A stretch of DNA of 32,439 nt from Oscillospiraceae bacterium (GCA_022792945.1 JAAWBZ010000056.1:1-32439), one strand, 5' to 3'; shown: positions 15,834 to 24,837, numbered from the stretch's first letter. Notes: generated by a model not told the origin, from the sequence alone. Program-made: numbers and translations.

Positions 15834-16781
15834 ATGCAAATGAATCCGAGAAAAGCAGCCGTGATCGGCTGCGGCCAGGTGGGGGCGTCCATCGCCTTCC
15901 GCTTTTTGCAGCAGGGGCTGTTCACCCGCCTGGTGCTGCTGGATGCCGACCGGGCCAAGGCCGAGGGCGAGGCCATGGACCTGCGGGACGGCCTGCCCTA
16001 CGGCGCGGCCATGGAGATCACCGCCGGCGGTTACGACGACCTCGCCGACTGCGCCCTGGTGGTCATCGCCGCGGGGGCCAACCAGAGGCCGGGGGAGACC
16101 CGGCTGGACCTGATCGGGAAGAACACGGCCATCCTCCGCGCGGTCCTGGCGGAGCTGACCGCCCGGCCCTTCGGCGGCATTCTGCTGGTGGTGACAAACC
16201 CCGTAGACGTGCTGACCTACACCGCCTGGAAGCTCTCCGGCTATCCCCGGGAGCGGGTGCTGGGCTCCGGCACTGTTCTGGACACGGCCCGGCTCAAGCA
16301 GCTGCTGGGCGCGGCGCTGGACGTGGACAGCCGGAACATACACGCCTTCATCGTCGGCGAGCACGGCGACAGCGAGCTGGCCGTCTGGAGCGAGGCCAAT
16401 GTCTCGGGCCTGGACCTGGAGGCGTTCAGCTGCCTTCGGGGCCGCTGCCTGGACGCGGCGGACCGCGACCGGCTCTACCATGAGGTCCGCGACAGCGCCT
16501 ACCAGATCATCCAGCGCAAGGGCGTCACCTGCTACGGCATCGCCATGGCCGTGGGGCGCATCGCCGAGGCCATCGTCAAGGACGAGCACGCGGTGCTGCC
16601 GGTGTCGGTGGTGCTGGAGGCCCAGTATGGCCTGGAGGGGCTGGCCCTGAGCCTCCCGTCCATCGTCGGCCGCGCCGGCCTCCAGGAGATCCTGGAGATC
16701 CCCCTCAGCCCCCAGGAGCGCGCCGCCCTGGAGGCCTCCGCCAAGCAGATGCGCGAGGCCATCGCGTCCCTGCATCTTTAA
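15834..16781 (+). CDS. ldh: L-lactate dehydrogenase
   Basis: A 315-residue cytoplasmic NAD-dependent enzyme that reduces pyruvate to L-lactate to recycle NADH. The nucleotide-binding GCGQVG starts at residue 12. The substrate loop reads AGANQRPGETRLDL with Gln84 at the site that separates lactate (Gln) from malate (Arg) dehydrogenases. The catalytic pair is Asp150 and His177 (IVGEHGDS), with Arg153. ATG 15834 is preceded by AAAGGA with a seven-base spacer; an ATG two codons later is also possible. It begins 38 bp after the Rieske remnant; no convincing promoter is visible. A strong terminator follows. Confidence 0.95.
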   Translation: MQMNPRKAAVIGCGQVGASIAFRFLQQGLFTRLVLLDADRAKAEGEAMDLRDGLPYGAAMEITAGGYDDLADCALVVIAAGANQRPGETRLDLIGKNTAILRAVLAELTARPFGGILLVVTNPVDVLTYTAWKLSGYPRERVLGSGTVLDTARLKQLLGAALDVDSRNIHAFIVGEHGDSELAVWSEANVSGLDLEAFSCLRGRCLDAADRDRLYHEVRDSAYQIIQRKGVTCYGIAMAVGRIAEAIVKDEHAVLPVSVVLEAQYGLEGLALSLPSIVGRAGLQEILEIPLSPQERAALEASAKQMREAIASLHL

Positions 16782-16791
16782 AGAATACGAA

Positions 16792-16823
16792 TGCCGGGGC
16801 CAAATGGCCCCGGCAGGTTTTTT
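16792..16823 (+). terminator. Rho-independent terminator after ldh
   Basis: A perfect 10-bp stem (TGCCGGGGCC / GGCCCCGGCA, loop AAAT) followed by GGTTTTTT. The T-run touches the end of the convergent MFS gene. Confidence 0.95.
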
Positions 16824-17979
16824 ATGCCTCCTTTGGCACCCTCAGCAGCAGCGCGCAGGGGAAAGCCAGCGCGCAGATGCCCGCGCAGAGGAACAGCCCG
16901 CCGCGGATGCCCAGAAAGCTGGTCAGGTAGCCACCCGCCAGATCCGCCAGCAGCGTCCCGGCGCCCAGCGGCAGCGCGTATTGCAGGCCGATGCTGCTGG
17001 CGATCAGCGCCGGGGGCATATGGCGCTTGATGTAGAGCGTCACGCAGTAGGTGATGAACGTCACCCACCCGCCGGTCAGCGCCGCCGTCAGCAGGATGCC
17101 CGCCGCCGTGGAGACCACCGGCAGCAGCAGATACCGCACCACCGACACCGCCATGCACACGCTCAGCATGGCCCGGAGGCTCACCCGGCGCATGATCTTA
17201 TCGAACAGGAAGAAAAAGGGGATCTCCAGCAGGATGTTCATGAACGAGTGCAGCCCCCACACCCACGCCGGCAGGCCCAGGAGATCCAGCACGTACTCAT
17301 TATAAAAATGCTGGCAGTAGAAAAAGCAGAAATACCCCACCGCGTTCAGAAGAAACAGCAGCCGGATATTCCGGTCCCGGAGGATCGGCAGGACCGGCAG
17401 CTTCTCCCGCGGGTCGGCGTGGCCCGGCGTCTGCGGCGCGCGCAGCAGGCACACGATCCCCAGCGCCGCCACCGCCGGATACACCGCGAAGGCCGCCCCC
17501 AGGCTGCGGGTGGCCAGAATCCCCATGACCACTGCCACCACGCCGAAGCCCACCGTGCCCATCATCCGGACCGGCCCGTAGGCGACGCCGCCGGCCGCTG
17601 TGCCCTCCAGCGTCACTGTGTCCAGGAGGCCCCCCAGGGGTGAATTGCAGAATGTCAGCGCCGCCAGCACCACCGCCAGATATACCGCCCCACTGGACAG
17701 GTACGACGCCGAAAACAGCACCGCCGCCAGCGCCGCGATCACCGCCAGCACCAGATTTTTCGATCTGGCCCGGTCCGTCAGCTTGCCCACCGCCACCGGC
17801 GCGAACAGCGAAACCACGCAGCCGATGGAGAGCAGGTAGCCCTTGACAATGCTGGAGTGATGTGCGCTGAGATAGACCGGCATGAAAGCCGAATAGGCGC
17901 TGGTCATGCCGTAGATGAAGAAATTCGCCCCCGTCAGCGTCAGCGCCGCCCGGCGCCGGGGGATGGGCCTTTGTTCCAT
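16822..17979 (-). CDS. MFS transporter, nucleoside/sugar-symporter-like
   Basis: A 385-residue protein with about twelve predicted membrane segments and no signal peptide beyond the first helix. The loop after helix 2 carries GKLTDRARSKN, the typical MFS motif A position. The phenylalanine/tyrosine-rich run NAVGYFCFFYCQHFYNEYV in the second half resembles the LacY-like or NupG-like MFS_1 group. Substrate cannot be inferred. The ATG at 17977-17979 lacks a strong ribosome binding site. It is transcribed alone, convergent to ldh; co-occurrence with lactate dehydrogenase does not prove a lactate link. Confidence 0.88.
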   Translation of the reverse strand: MEQRPIPRRRAALTLTGANFFIYGMTSAYSAFMPVYLSAHHSSIVKGYLLSIGCVVSLFAPVAVGKLTDRARSKNLVLAVIAALAAVLFSASYLSSGAVYLAVVLAALTFCNSPLGGLLDTVTLEGTAAGGVAYGPVRMMGTVGFGVVAVVMGILATRSLGAAFAVYPAVAALGIVCLLRAPQTPGHADPREKLPVLPILRDRNIRLLFLLNAVGYFCFFYCQHFYNEYVLDLLGLPAWVWGLHSFMNILLEIPFFFLFDKIMRRVSLRAMLSVCMAVSVVRYLLLPVVSTAAGILLTAALTGGWVTFITYCVTLYIKRHMPPALIASSIGLQYALPLGAGTLLADLAGGYLTSFLGIRGGLFLCAGICALAFPCALLLRVPKEA

Positions 17980-18011
17980 AACGTCTCTCGATTCTCTTTG
18001 AAAATATCTAT

Positions 18012-18017
18012 ATTATA
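18012..18017 (-). promoter_or_regulatory. -10 element for MFS transporter gene
   Basis: Minus strand TATAAT (complement of 18012-18017), 32 bp before the start codon. No good -35 is visible at 17 bp, so an activator may be needed. Confidence 0.5.
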
Positions 18018-18070
18018 CAGAGTTTTTACGAAATAAACAGCGGCAAACCGCCTAAATTTTTCCAGCGGTG

Positions 18071-18754
18071 TCAGACGGTATTCAGGAATTCCGCGACCGC
18101 CCGGTTGAACGCCTCCGGATTTTTATGCGCCACGAAGTGGTTCCCCGGCAGAATTTTCAGCGCTGCGCCGGGGATAGCCGCGGCGATCTGGCGGGTATGG
18201 GCCTCGCGGATCATGTCCCGGGTGCCGGCGATCACCAGCGTGGGGACGCGGAGGCCCGCCAGGTCCGAGGGCCGCAGCTGCGGCTCCAGGACCATCAGGC
18301 CCAGAAGCTCCGCATGGCGGCGCGCCTCCTCGGATCGTCCGGCAAACCGCCGCGCGATGCGGTAGCCCAGCTCAATGGGCCACTGTGTGCGCCGCCTGAC
18401 CCCGGCGGGGCTGAGATTGCCGCCGTTGAGCACCAGGGCCCGCACCTGCTCGGGGTGGTCCAGGGCGAAGCGCAGCGCGATATTGGCCCCGTCGGAAAAG
18501 CCCAGGAGCAGAACCCGCTCCAGCCCCAGCCCCGTCAGGAACTCCCCGAGGTCCGCCGCGAACTGTCCGAGGGTGAAGGGCGCCGTCCCCCGGGGAGAGC
18601 GTCCGTGGCCCCGGGTATCCACGGCCAGGACGCGGTAGGATTTGGAAAAATATTCAATTTGATGGATGAAATAACCACCGTCCTCGCCGTTGCCGTGCAG
18701 CAGCACCAGCGGCGCGCCCGCGCCGCGCTCCTGGTGGTACAGCGCAATATCCAT
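18071..18754 (-). CDS. Alpha/beta hydrolase
   Basis: A 227-residue cytoplasmic enzyme with a complete triad: Ser87 in GFSDG, Asp180 in AGTRDMI and His206 in GNHF. The oxyanion region is LHGNGEDGG at 19-27 and the RGHGRS loop at 48-53, as in esterases and C-C hydrolases. The substrate is unknown. It starts three bases after the TetR stop codon, with GGGAGG inside the tetR end, so the pair is co-translated. Its position divergent from the DUF308-MMPL operon suggests a link to a lipid or hydrophobic ligand. Confidence 0.88.
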   Translation of the reverse strand: MDIALYHQERGAGAPLVLLHGNGEDGGYFIHQIEYFSKSYRVLAVDTRGHGRSPRGTAPFTLGQFAADLGEFLTGLGLERVLLLGFSDGANIALRFALDHPEQVRALVLNGGNLSPAGVRRRTQWPIELGYRIARRFAGRSEEARRHAELLGLMVLEPQLRPSDLAGLRVPTLVIAGTRDMIREAHTRQIAAAIPGAALKILPGNHFVAHKNPEAFNRAVAEFLNTV

Positions 18755-18757
18755 GGC

Positions 18758-19324
18758 CTACGCCTCCCGCAGGCAGCGCTGGATGAAGTCCTCCATACTG
18801 CCGTCGAACAGCCGGTGGATGCGCAGCATGAACTGCTCGGCCGCCGGCTTCATGCCCTCGCAGATCCACAGCAGCACCAGCTTCACCAGCCCGTAGGCAT
18901 AGAGATCCAGCAGGAACTGCCGGTCCTCCCGGGTGACCCCCGCGGCCTGCGGAAGCGTGTCAAAATGCTGCTCCAGCAGCGGAAACAGCAGCTGCGCCAG
19001 GTGCCGCTCCAGATATTCGTCCTCCCGGCGCGCACTCCGGCAGATATTCAGCACCATGGCCCGGTTTTCCTGTAGGTATACGAGGGTGTTCCACAGCTTT
19101 TCCTGCCAGCCGGTCTCCGCGCCGTGGGCCTCCAGGACGCGCCTGCCCTCGTCCACCAGCGCCCATTCCAGCAGGTCGTAGATATCCTGAAAATGATAAT
19201 AGAAGGTCTTGCGGCTCACCTGAGCGTCGTTGACCAGATCCTGGATGGTGATCTTGTCCAGCGGCCTCGCAGCCAGCTGCTTTTTCAGCGACGCGGCCAG
19301 GATCTTTTTCGTCATGTTCGCCAT
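18758..19324 (-). CDS. TetR-family regulator
   Basis: The 188-residue product has the TetR N-terminal helix-turn-helix at residues 24-46 (KITIQDLVNDAQVSRKTFYYHF) and a helical ligand-binding C-terminal region of the DhaS-like type. The ATG at 19322-19324 follows AAGGGGAG; a longer open frame to 19657 crosses the promoter and was not used. It sits divergent from the DUF308-MMPL-exoprotein operon across a 199-bp gap and heads an operon with the alpha/beta hydrolase. Repression of the transporter operon by analogy with TetR-efflux pairs is an inference; no clear palindromic operator was found. Confidence 0.9.
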   Translation of the reverse strand: MANMTKKILAASLKKQLAARPLDKITIQDLVNDAQVSRKTFYYHFQDIYDLLEWALVDEGRRVLEAHGAETGWQEKLWNTLVYLQENRAMVLNICRSARREDEYLERHLAQLLFPLLEQHFDTLPQAAGVTREDRQFLLDLYAYGLVKLVLLWICEGMKPAAEQFMLRIHRLFDGSMEDFIQRCLREA

Positions 19325-19346
19325 ACGCGTCTCCCCTTCCTTATAT

Positions 19347-19375
19347 AATTTACCGAAAAAAGCGCCGCGCGTCAA
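19347..19375 (-). promoter_or_regulatory. Promoter of tetR-hydrolase unit
   Basis: Minus strand TTGACG (complement of 19370-19375), 17-bp spacer, TAAATT (complement of 19347-19352). Confidence 0.6.
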
Positions 19376-19451
19376 CCCCCAAAACCGCGCCGCCCAGGGT
19401 GACAATCCGCGCCGTTTATCACCTTTTGACACACCGCCCCCCGTTTGTCCA

Positions 19452-19480
19452 TTGCCGCGCCGCCGTTTTCGGGGTATGGT
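19452..19480 (+). promoter_or_regulatory. Promoter of DUF308-MMPL-exoprotein operon
   Basis: TTGCCG (19452-19457), 17-bp spacer, TATGGT (19475-19480), 44 bp before the ATG. Weak hexamers fit a regulated promoter. Confidence 0.5.
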
Positions 19481-19523
19481 AGGGGCAAGAAATACAACGG
19501 CTTCTGGAAAGGGGGCATTGACA

Positions 19524-20102
19524 ATGCGGTTTGTAAAATCGGTCAAGGCGGCGTTCGCCGTCCTCTCCTCGGCGCTGATTCTGGGGGGCATGTGCCTGCT
19601 GATCTGGCCGGAAACCTCAGCGGCAGCCATCTGCACGGCCCTGGGCGTCACAGCCATGGTCTACGGGGTGGTCCGGATCGCCGGATACCTCTCCAATGAC
19701 CTCTACCGTCTGGCCTTCCAATTCGATCTGGCGGCGGGCATTCTGATCTTCCTCATCGGCCTGGCTCTGCTGCTGCGGGGAGACCTGGCGAGGGCGGGGC
19801 TGCCGGTGCTGCTGGGGGTCTTTCTCCTGGCGGACAGCCTGCTCCGTCTGCAGACGGCGCTGGACGCCCGGCACTTCGGGATGCGCCGGTGGTGGACGGT
19901 GCTGCTGGCGGCCCTCCTGGGCGCGGCACTGGGCGCGCTGCTGCTGCTGCGGCCCCTGACCGGCGGACGCATCCTGGTGCGGCACCTGGGACTGGTGCTG
20001 ATCCTCGACGGCGCGGAAAACCTGCTGGTGGGCCTGTATACCGTCCGCGCCCCGCGGCCGCGGGACGTGATTGACACCATCTGTACTGAATCTGACTCTT
20101 GA
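19524..20102 (+). CDS. DUF308 (HdeD-like) membrane protein
   Basis: A 192-residue, very hydrophobic protein with about six membrane helices arranged as two similar halves. Examples are ALILGGMCLLIW, ALGVTAMVYGVVRIAGYL, LAAGILIFLIGLALLLRG and LGLVLILDGAENLLVGLY. The pattern matches DUF308/HdeD, whose molecular role is not established beyond stress and acid resistance in E. coli. The ATG is preceded by AAAGGGGG. First gene of a three-gene unit, 13 bp before the MMPL gene. Confidence 0.85.
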   Translation: MRFVKSVKAAFAVLSSALILGGMCLLIWPETSAAAICTALGVTAMVYGVVRIAGYLSNDLYRLAFQFDLAAGILIFLIGLALLLRGDLARAGLPVLLGVFLLADSLLRLQTALDARHFGMRRWWTVLLAALLGAALGALLLLRPLTGGRILVRHLGLVLILDGAENLLVGLYTVRAPRPRDVIDTICTESDS

Positions 20103-20115
20103 GAGGTGACCTTTC

Positions 20116-22272
20116 TTGCTTGGTAAAATCGCACATAAACTGACCCGCCGGCCCAAGCTGGTGCTGGCCATCGCGCTGGTCCTGCTGGCGGTCTGCATCC
20201 TCGGCGCGCTGGCAACGGGCATCAACTACGACATCCTGACTTACCTGCCCGCCGATCTGGACTCCTCCCGGGGCGAGCGGCTGCTGGAGGACCCGTTCCA
20301 GATGGCGGCCACCACCATGCTCATCGTGGAAGATATGCCCCCGGCTTACGCCAACGACCTGTGCCAGGCCGTGCAGAGGGTCCCCGGCGTCTCCAGCGCC
20401 CTGTGGGTCTCCAGCGCTGTGGGCATCCAGATCCCCGAGAGCTTTCTGCCGGAGGATCTGCGGGAAATGTTCTTCTCCGGCGACGCCACCATGATGATCG
20501 TCCAGTACGAAAACCCCGGTGCATCCCAGGAAACCATGGACGCCATCGACCAGGTGCGGAGCCTGTGCAACCAGAAGTGCTTCCTGGCCGGCTTCTCGGT
20601 GGTCATCAAGGACACCAAGGACCTGGTGGACCGGGAGCTGCCGGTTTACGTAGGGCTGGCGGTGCTCCTCTCGCTGCTGGTCATGGCGGCGACCATGGAG
20701 TCGTGGCTGCTGCCCCTGGCCTTCCTGGCCAGCATCGGTATGGCCATCGTCTACAACTTCGGCACCAACATCTTCTTAGGGGAGATTTCCTATATCACCC
20801 AGGCCATCGCGGCGGTCCTCCAGCTGGGCGTCACCATGGACTACTCCATCTTCCTCTACCATCGATATGAGGAGGAGCGCCGCCATTATGACGACCAGCG
20901 CGACGCCATGGCTGTGGCGATCCAGGCGGCGTTCACGTCCCTTTCCTCCAGCTCCCTGACCACGGTGGCGGGCTTTGTGGCATTGTGCTTCATGCGCCTG
21001 ACCCTGGGGCGGGACATCGGCGTGGTCATGGCCAAGGGCGTGGTGCTGGGCGTGGCGACGGTGGTGCTGGTGCTTCCGGCCATCCTCCTGCTGATGGACG
21101 GCCCCATCCGGCGGCACACCCACCGCGTGTTCCTGCCGAACCTCGGCGGCGTCAACCGCTTCGTGGTGAAGCACAGCAGGCTCTTCCTGGTCCTGTTCGT
21201 CCTGCTGTTCCTCCCGGCGGTCTACGGCCAGAACCACGCGCAGATCTACTACAAGCTGGACGAGGCCCTGCCCCAGGATATGCCCTCCATTGTGGCGACG
21301 ACCAAGCTCAAGGATGAGTTCAACATGGCCTCCAGCCACTTCATTGTCCTGCACGACGACCTGCCCCACGACCAGATGATGGAGATGCTGGACAAAATCG
21401 AGGCTGTGGACGGCATCGAGTCGGTGGTGGCCTATGACAGGTTCGTCTCCAACGCCATCCCCGAGTTCTTCATTCCCCAGGACCTGCTGGATATCTGCAA
21501 GCGGGACGGGATGCAGATCATCATGCTGAATTCCTCCTATGAGACGGCCTCCGACGCCGTGGGCGCGCAGGTGGAGCAGCTGAACGCGATCCTCAAATCC
21601 TATGACCCAGACGCCGCCATCACTGGCGAGGCCGCGCTGACCAAGGACCTCATCGATATCGCCGACGTGGACTTCCAGGTGACCAACTACATCTCCATCG
21701 GAGCCATCTTCCTGATTATCGCCCTGACGTTCGGTTCCATCTCGGTGCCGGTGCTGCTGGTGCTGGCCATTGAGCTGGCCATCTGCATCAACCAGGGCAT
21801 CCCCTACTTCACCGGTGAAGTTATCCCCTTCGTGGCCCCCACGGTCATTGGCTGCGTGCAGCTGGGCGCGACGGTGGACTACGCCATCCTCATGACCACC
21901 CGCTTCCGCGAGGAGCTGCAAAAGGGCGCGGACCGAAAAACCGCCATTCTCACCGCCGCCGGCGCCGCGGACGCCTCCATCATCACCAGCGCGCTGGTGC
22001 TGTTTTTCGCCACGCTGGGCGTGGGGCTGGTGTCCAAAATTGAGATCATCAGCAGCATCTGCATCATGCTGGCCCGCGGCTCGTTCATTTCGGCCCTGTG
22101 CATTCTGTTCCTGCTGCCGGCCATCCTGGTGACGCTGGAGCCGCTGGTCGCCAGGACCAGCCGCCACTGGCGCACGGCCAAGGCGGCCAAGTCTGAAAAG
22201 TCCGCGAAGCCCGCCGAAAAAATCCCGGCGGCCGTATCTGGAAAGGAGACATCCCCTGATGAAAAGAAGTAA
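20116..22272 (+). CDS. MMPL/RND-family transporter
   Basis: A 718-residue inner-membrane transporter with the MMPL layout of two repeats, each one helix, an extracytoplasmic domain, then five helices. The proton-relay motif GxxxDY occurs in both halves (Asp242 in LGVTMDY and Asp588 in LGATVDY). MMPL proteins move lipids, siderophores or hydrophobic compounds using the proton gradient. The start is TTG 20116, with GAGAGGTGA upstream. The end overlaps the exoprotein start by 14 nt, implying translational coupling. The C-terminal cytoplasmic tail is lysine/alanine-rich. The cargo is not known. Confidence 0.93.
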   Translation: MLGKIAHKLTRRPKLVLAIALVLLAVCILGALATGINYDILTYLPADLDSSRGERLLEDPFQMAATTMLIVEDMPPAYANDLCQAVQRVPGVSSALWVSSAVGIQIPESFLPEDLREMFFSGDATMMIVQYENPGASQETMDAIDQVRSLCNQKCFLAGFSVVIKDTKDLVDRELPVYVGLAVLLSLLVMAATMESWLLPLAFLASIGMAIVYNFGTNIFLGEISYITQAIAAVLQLGVTMDYSIFLYHRYEEERRHYDDQRDAMAVAIQAAFTSLSSSSLTTVAGFVALCFMRLTLGRDIGVVMAKGVVLGVATVVLVLPAILLLMDGPIRRHTHRVFLPNLGGVNRFVVKHSRLFLVLFVLLFLPAVYGQNHAQIYYKLDEALPQDMPSIVATTKLKDEFNMASSHFIVLHDDLPHDQMMEMLDKIEAVDGIESVVAYDRFVSNAIPEFFIPQDLLDICKRDGMQIIMLNSSYETASDAVGAQVEQLNAILKSYDPDAAITGEAALTKDLIDIADVDFQVTNYISIGAIFLIIALTFGSISVPVLLVLAIELAICINQGIPYFTGEVIPFVAPTVIGCVQLGATVDYAILMTTRFREELQKGADRKTAILTAAGAADASIITSALVLFFATLGVGLVSKIEIISSICIMLARGSFISALCILFLLPAILVTLEPLVARTSRHWRTAKAAKSEKSAKPAEKIPAAVSGKETSPDEKK

Positions 22273-24721
22273 CCGTTTCATGGCGCTGACTCTGGCGCTT
22301 CTGGTGGCCATGAGCACTGTCCTGCCCGCCTCCGCGGCGGCGCTGGAGAGCAGCTATGACGAGGCCTACTACGCGACCCTGGACTACTACGGCGCGGTGC
22401 TGGAGGGCGGCGTGGTGAAGAGCTATCTGCTCCGCGGCGGCGACACCGTCGTGGACTGCGGCGAGTATGACGAGGTTATCAACCTCACCAACAGCCTCAC
22501 GCCCCATGTGGAGAACGGCCAGGTGAGCTTCCAGCTGGGCGCGGACGCGCCGGAGAAGTTCTACTTCGAGGGCAAGACCGCCCAGCCCTACTACGACCTG
22601 CCCTGGACCATCGCCGTCTCCTACCGCCACAACGGCGCGCCGGCCCTGGCGGAGGACCTGGCAGGGCAGTCGGGCCTCTTCGAGATCAGCCTGGACGTGA
22701 CGCCCAACCCGGGCGCTTCCGACTACAGCCGCACCAACCTGGTGCTGACCGCGGCCACAGCCCTCAACGATGACGAGATCACCTCCCTGGAGGCCCCCGG
22801 CGCGGAAGAGCAGCTCATTGGCAACCTGCGCACGGTCCTCTTCGCGGTCCTGCCCGGGGAGGAGCAGCACTTTGAAATCCGCATCGGCAGCGACGATTTC
22901 TCCTTCCCCGGCCTCATGTTCCTGGCAGTGCCGGCGACCCTGGACCAGCTGGACCAGATCGCGGACCTGCGGGAGGCCAAGGAGGATGCCGAGGACGCCT
23001 ACCACACCATCAGCGACAGCCTGGACACGGTTCTCGACTCCCTGGAGGGTGTCTCCGGCAGCCTGGACGCCGCCGCCGACGGCCTGGACCAGCTGAGCGC
23101 CGCCATGGCCGCTGCCTCCGCCTCCACCGGACCCGTTTACACCAGCACAGACCGGGCCATGGCGGACCTGAACAATCTGGCCGGGACCCTGGGCCGTCTG
23201 GACAGCGACGCCGACACAGCCAGCCAGGCCGTGGCGGACCTGACCGGGGAGGTCAACGGCCTCAACGCCTCGGTGCAGGACCTCAAGCCCGAGCTGGAGA
23301 CCGCCCGGAAGCTGATCGCCGCCATCCAGAGCGACGCCGACGCCGCCCGCGCCCTGCTCACCGACACCGAGGACTACAACGAGCGCGCCAGCAAGCTGGC
23401 CAAGAGCATGGCCGGGAACCTGGCGGACCTCCAGGACACCGCCGGCCGCATGAAGAGTGATCTGGACCGGCTGGAGGGCAGCCTCCGGAGGCTGGGGAAT
23501 CTCCAGGGCCTGACGGACGACGATATCATCGCCCTCCTTCCGGCGGAGCAGCAGGCGCAGATGCGCCAGGTGCTGGCCCTCCGCGGGCAGTATGAACAGG
23601 CGCTGAAGGGCGGCGCGGTCCCGGAGGGGACCAGCTTTGAGAGCTTCATCATCGGCGCAGCCCTGCCCGGTGCGTATGAGCAGGCCTACGCCGCCGCGTA
23701 TCAGCAGTATTGTCAGGCGCTGGCGGCGCAGGGGATCCCCGAGGCCATGTGGCCCAGCCAGGAGGACTTTGTCAAAAACGAAGGCAATGATCCGACCATC
23801 GCTGCCGTGAAGCAGCAGGCCGAGAGCAGTGCCCGGGCGCAGGTGGAGGAGACCGCCAGGACCGCCGACGAGGCGTACAGCACCTTCGCCGCCCAGAAGC
23901 CTGTGGTGGACACGGTCAACGGCAAGATCCAGGAGGTCAACACCATGATCCAGCGTGTCACCGGCCCCACCGCCAGCGTGATCGACGAGCTCTCCAGCCT
24001 GTGCAAAACCGCCGAGGAGTCCGACGACCTCTATGACCTGGCGCTGCTGGCCCAGGATCTCCTGAAGCTGCTGGAGAGCCACGAGGGCGAGGGCGCGGCG
24101 CTGATCGGCCACGCCTCGGAGGCAGGCGACCTGATCTCCCGCCTCACCGGCAACGCCGACACGGCCCTGACGCGGCTGGATTCCCTCAACGGCGTGCTGA
24201 ACACCTACGAGCCGGCCCTCCAGACCACTCTCCGCGACGCCCAGGCCGTCTCCCAGTCGCTGCAAAGCACCCTGCGCGACAGCGCCACCGCCATCACCGC
24301 CCTGGAGAACCTCATGCGCGTCAGAGGCCCGCAGCTGAGCGCCGGTGCCACCGCCGCGCTGAACGGGACCTCTGCGGCCCTGCGGGACGCCAACATCGAC
24401 ACGGCTCCCACCAGCGATATCCGGGACGCCAAGTCGGACCTGACCGGCCTGATCGAGGACCAGTGGGACGCCCACGCGGGCGGGCACGACAACCTCCTGC
24501 TCATGGATCCCGACGCCGCCCCTGAGTCCATGACCTCCGTCCAAAACCCGGCTCCCACCAGCATCCAGTACGTCATGCGCACCCAGGAGATCCAGGTCTC
24601 GGACGACGAGAGCAGCGGCGCGCCCGCCGGCCAGCCTGCCGCCGCGCCCACCACCTTCTGGGGCCGCGTCAAGGCCATGTTCCAGGACCTCTGGCATACC
24701 ATCACCGGCTGGTTCCATTAA
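22259..24721 (+). CDS. Large secreted coiled-coil protein, probable MMPL partner
   Basis: The 820-residue product has a signal peptide (basic MKRSNR, a hydrophobic stretch, ASA cleavage site near residue 26). A beta-rich N-terminal part to about residue 240 follows, then a long helical region of heptad-like, Ala/Leu/Asp-rich sequence to about 740 with interruptions. It resembles the extracytoplasmic region of YhgE/Pip-type proteins, which also carry long helical stalks. There is no C-terminal membrane anchor; it ends in an amphipathic, aromatic-rich stretch around MFQDLWHTITGWFH. ATG 22259 follows AAAGGAG. Likely role: an extracytoplasmic adaptor or channel-like partner for the MMPL transporter. 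That is inference from gene coupling and layout. Confidence 0.75.
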   Translation: MKRSNRFMALTLALLVAMSTVLPASAAALESSYDEAYYATLDYYGAVLEGGVVKSYLLRGGDTVVDCGEYDEVINLTNSLTPHVENGQVSFQLGADAPEKFYFEGKTAQPYYDLPWTIAVSYRHNGAPALAEDLAGQSGLFEISLDVTPNPGASDYSRTNLVLTAATALNDDEITSLEAPGAEEQLIGNLRTVLFAVLPGEEQHFEIRIGSDDFSFPGLMFLAVPATLDQLDQIADLREAKEDAEDAYHTISDSLDTVLDSLEGVSGSLDAAADGLDQLSAAMAAASASTGPVYTSTDRAMADLNNLAGTLGRLDSDADTASQAVADLTGEVNGLNASVQDLKPELETARKLIAAIQSDADAARALLTDTEDYNERASKLAKSMAGNLADLQDTAGRMKSDLDRLEGSLRRLGNLQGLTDDDIIALLPAEQQAQMRQVLALRGQYEQALKGGAVPEGTSFESFIIGAALPGAYEQAYAAAYQQYCQALAAQGIPEAMWPSQEDFVKNEGNDPTIAAVKQQAESSARAQVEETARTADEAYSTFAAQKPVVDTVNGKIQEVNTMIQRVTGPTASVIDELSSLCKTAEESDDLYDLALLAQDLLKLLESHEGEGAALIGHASEAGDLISRLTGNADTALTRLDSLNGVLNTYEPALQTTLRDAQAVSQSLQSTLRDSATAITALENLMRVRGPQLSAGATAALNGTSAALRDANIDTAPTSDIRDAKSDLTGLIEDQWDAHAGGHDNLLLMDPDAAPESMTSVQNPAPTSIQYVMRTQEIQVSDDESSGAPAGQPAAAPTTFWGRVKAMFQDLWHTITGWFH

Positions 24722-24726
24722 AAAAC

Positions 24727-24760
24727 CCCGGCACAGCACAATGTGCCGTGCCGGGAATTT
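24727..24760 (+). terminator. Terminator after MMPL operon
   Basis: A stem of CCCGGCAC/GTGCCGGG extended by GCAC/GTGC across one mismatch (24727-24739 and 24743-24755), followed by AATTTT. Confidence 0.85.
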
Positions 24761-24804
24761 TCCCCTCCATTTCCCCTTGCTTTTTTCCGCGTTCGGGCGT
24801 ATCC

Positions 24805-24810
24805 TATAAT
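24805..24810 (+). promoter_or_regulatory. -10 element for NifX-like gene
   Basis: Perfect TATAAT at 24805-24810, 27 bp before the ATG. The -35 region is T-rich without a good hexamer. Confidence 0.55.
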
Positions 24811-24837
24811 GGATATACGTCAAAAGGAGATTCGATC

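Noticed and set aside
15834-16781. Malate dehydrogenase
   Set aside because: The substrate loop has glutamine (ANQRPGETR) where malate enzymes have arginine.
18040-18051. Terminator after the alpha/beta hydrolase gene
   Set aside because: Only a 4-bp stem with a loose T-rich tail; too weak to call.
22085-24823. Very long open frame on the minus strand opposite the secreted protein (also 5914-8250 plus and 9311-11257 minus)
   Set aside because: Antisense frames stay open by chance in GC-rich DNA. They lack ribosome binding sites and family blocks, and lie opposite well-supported genes.
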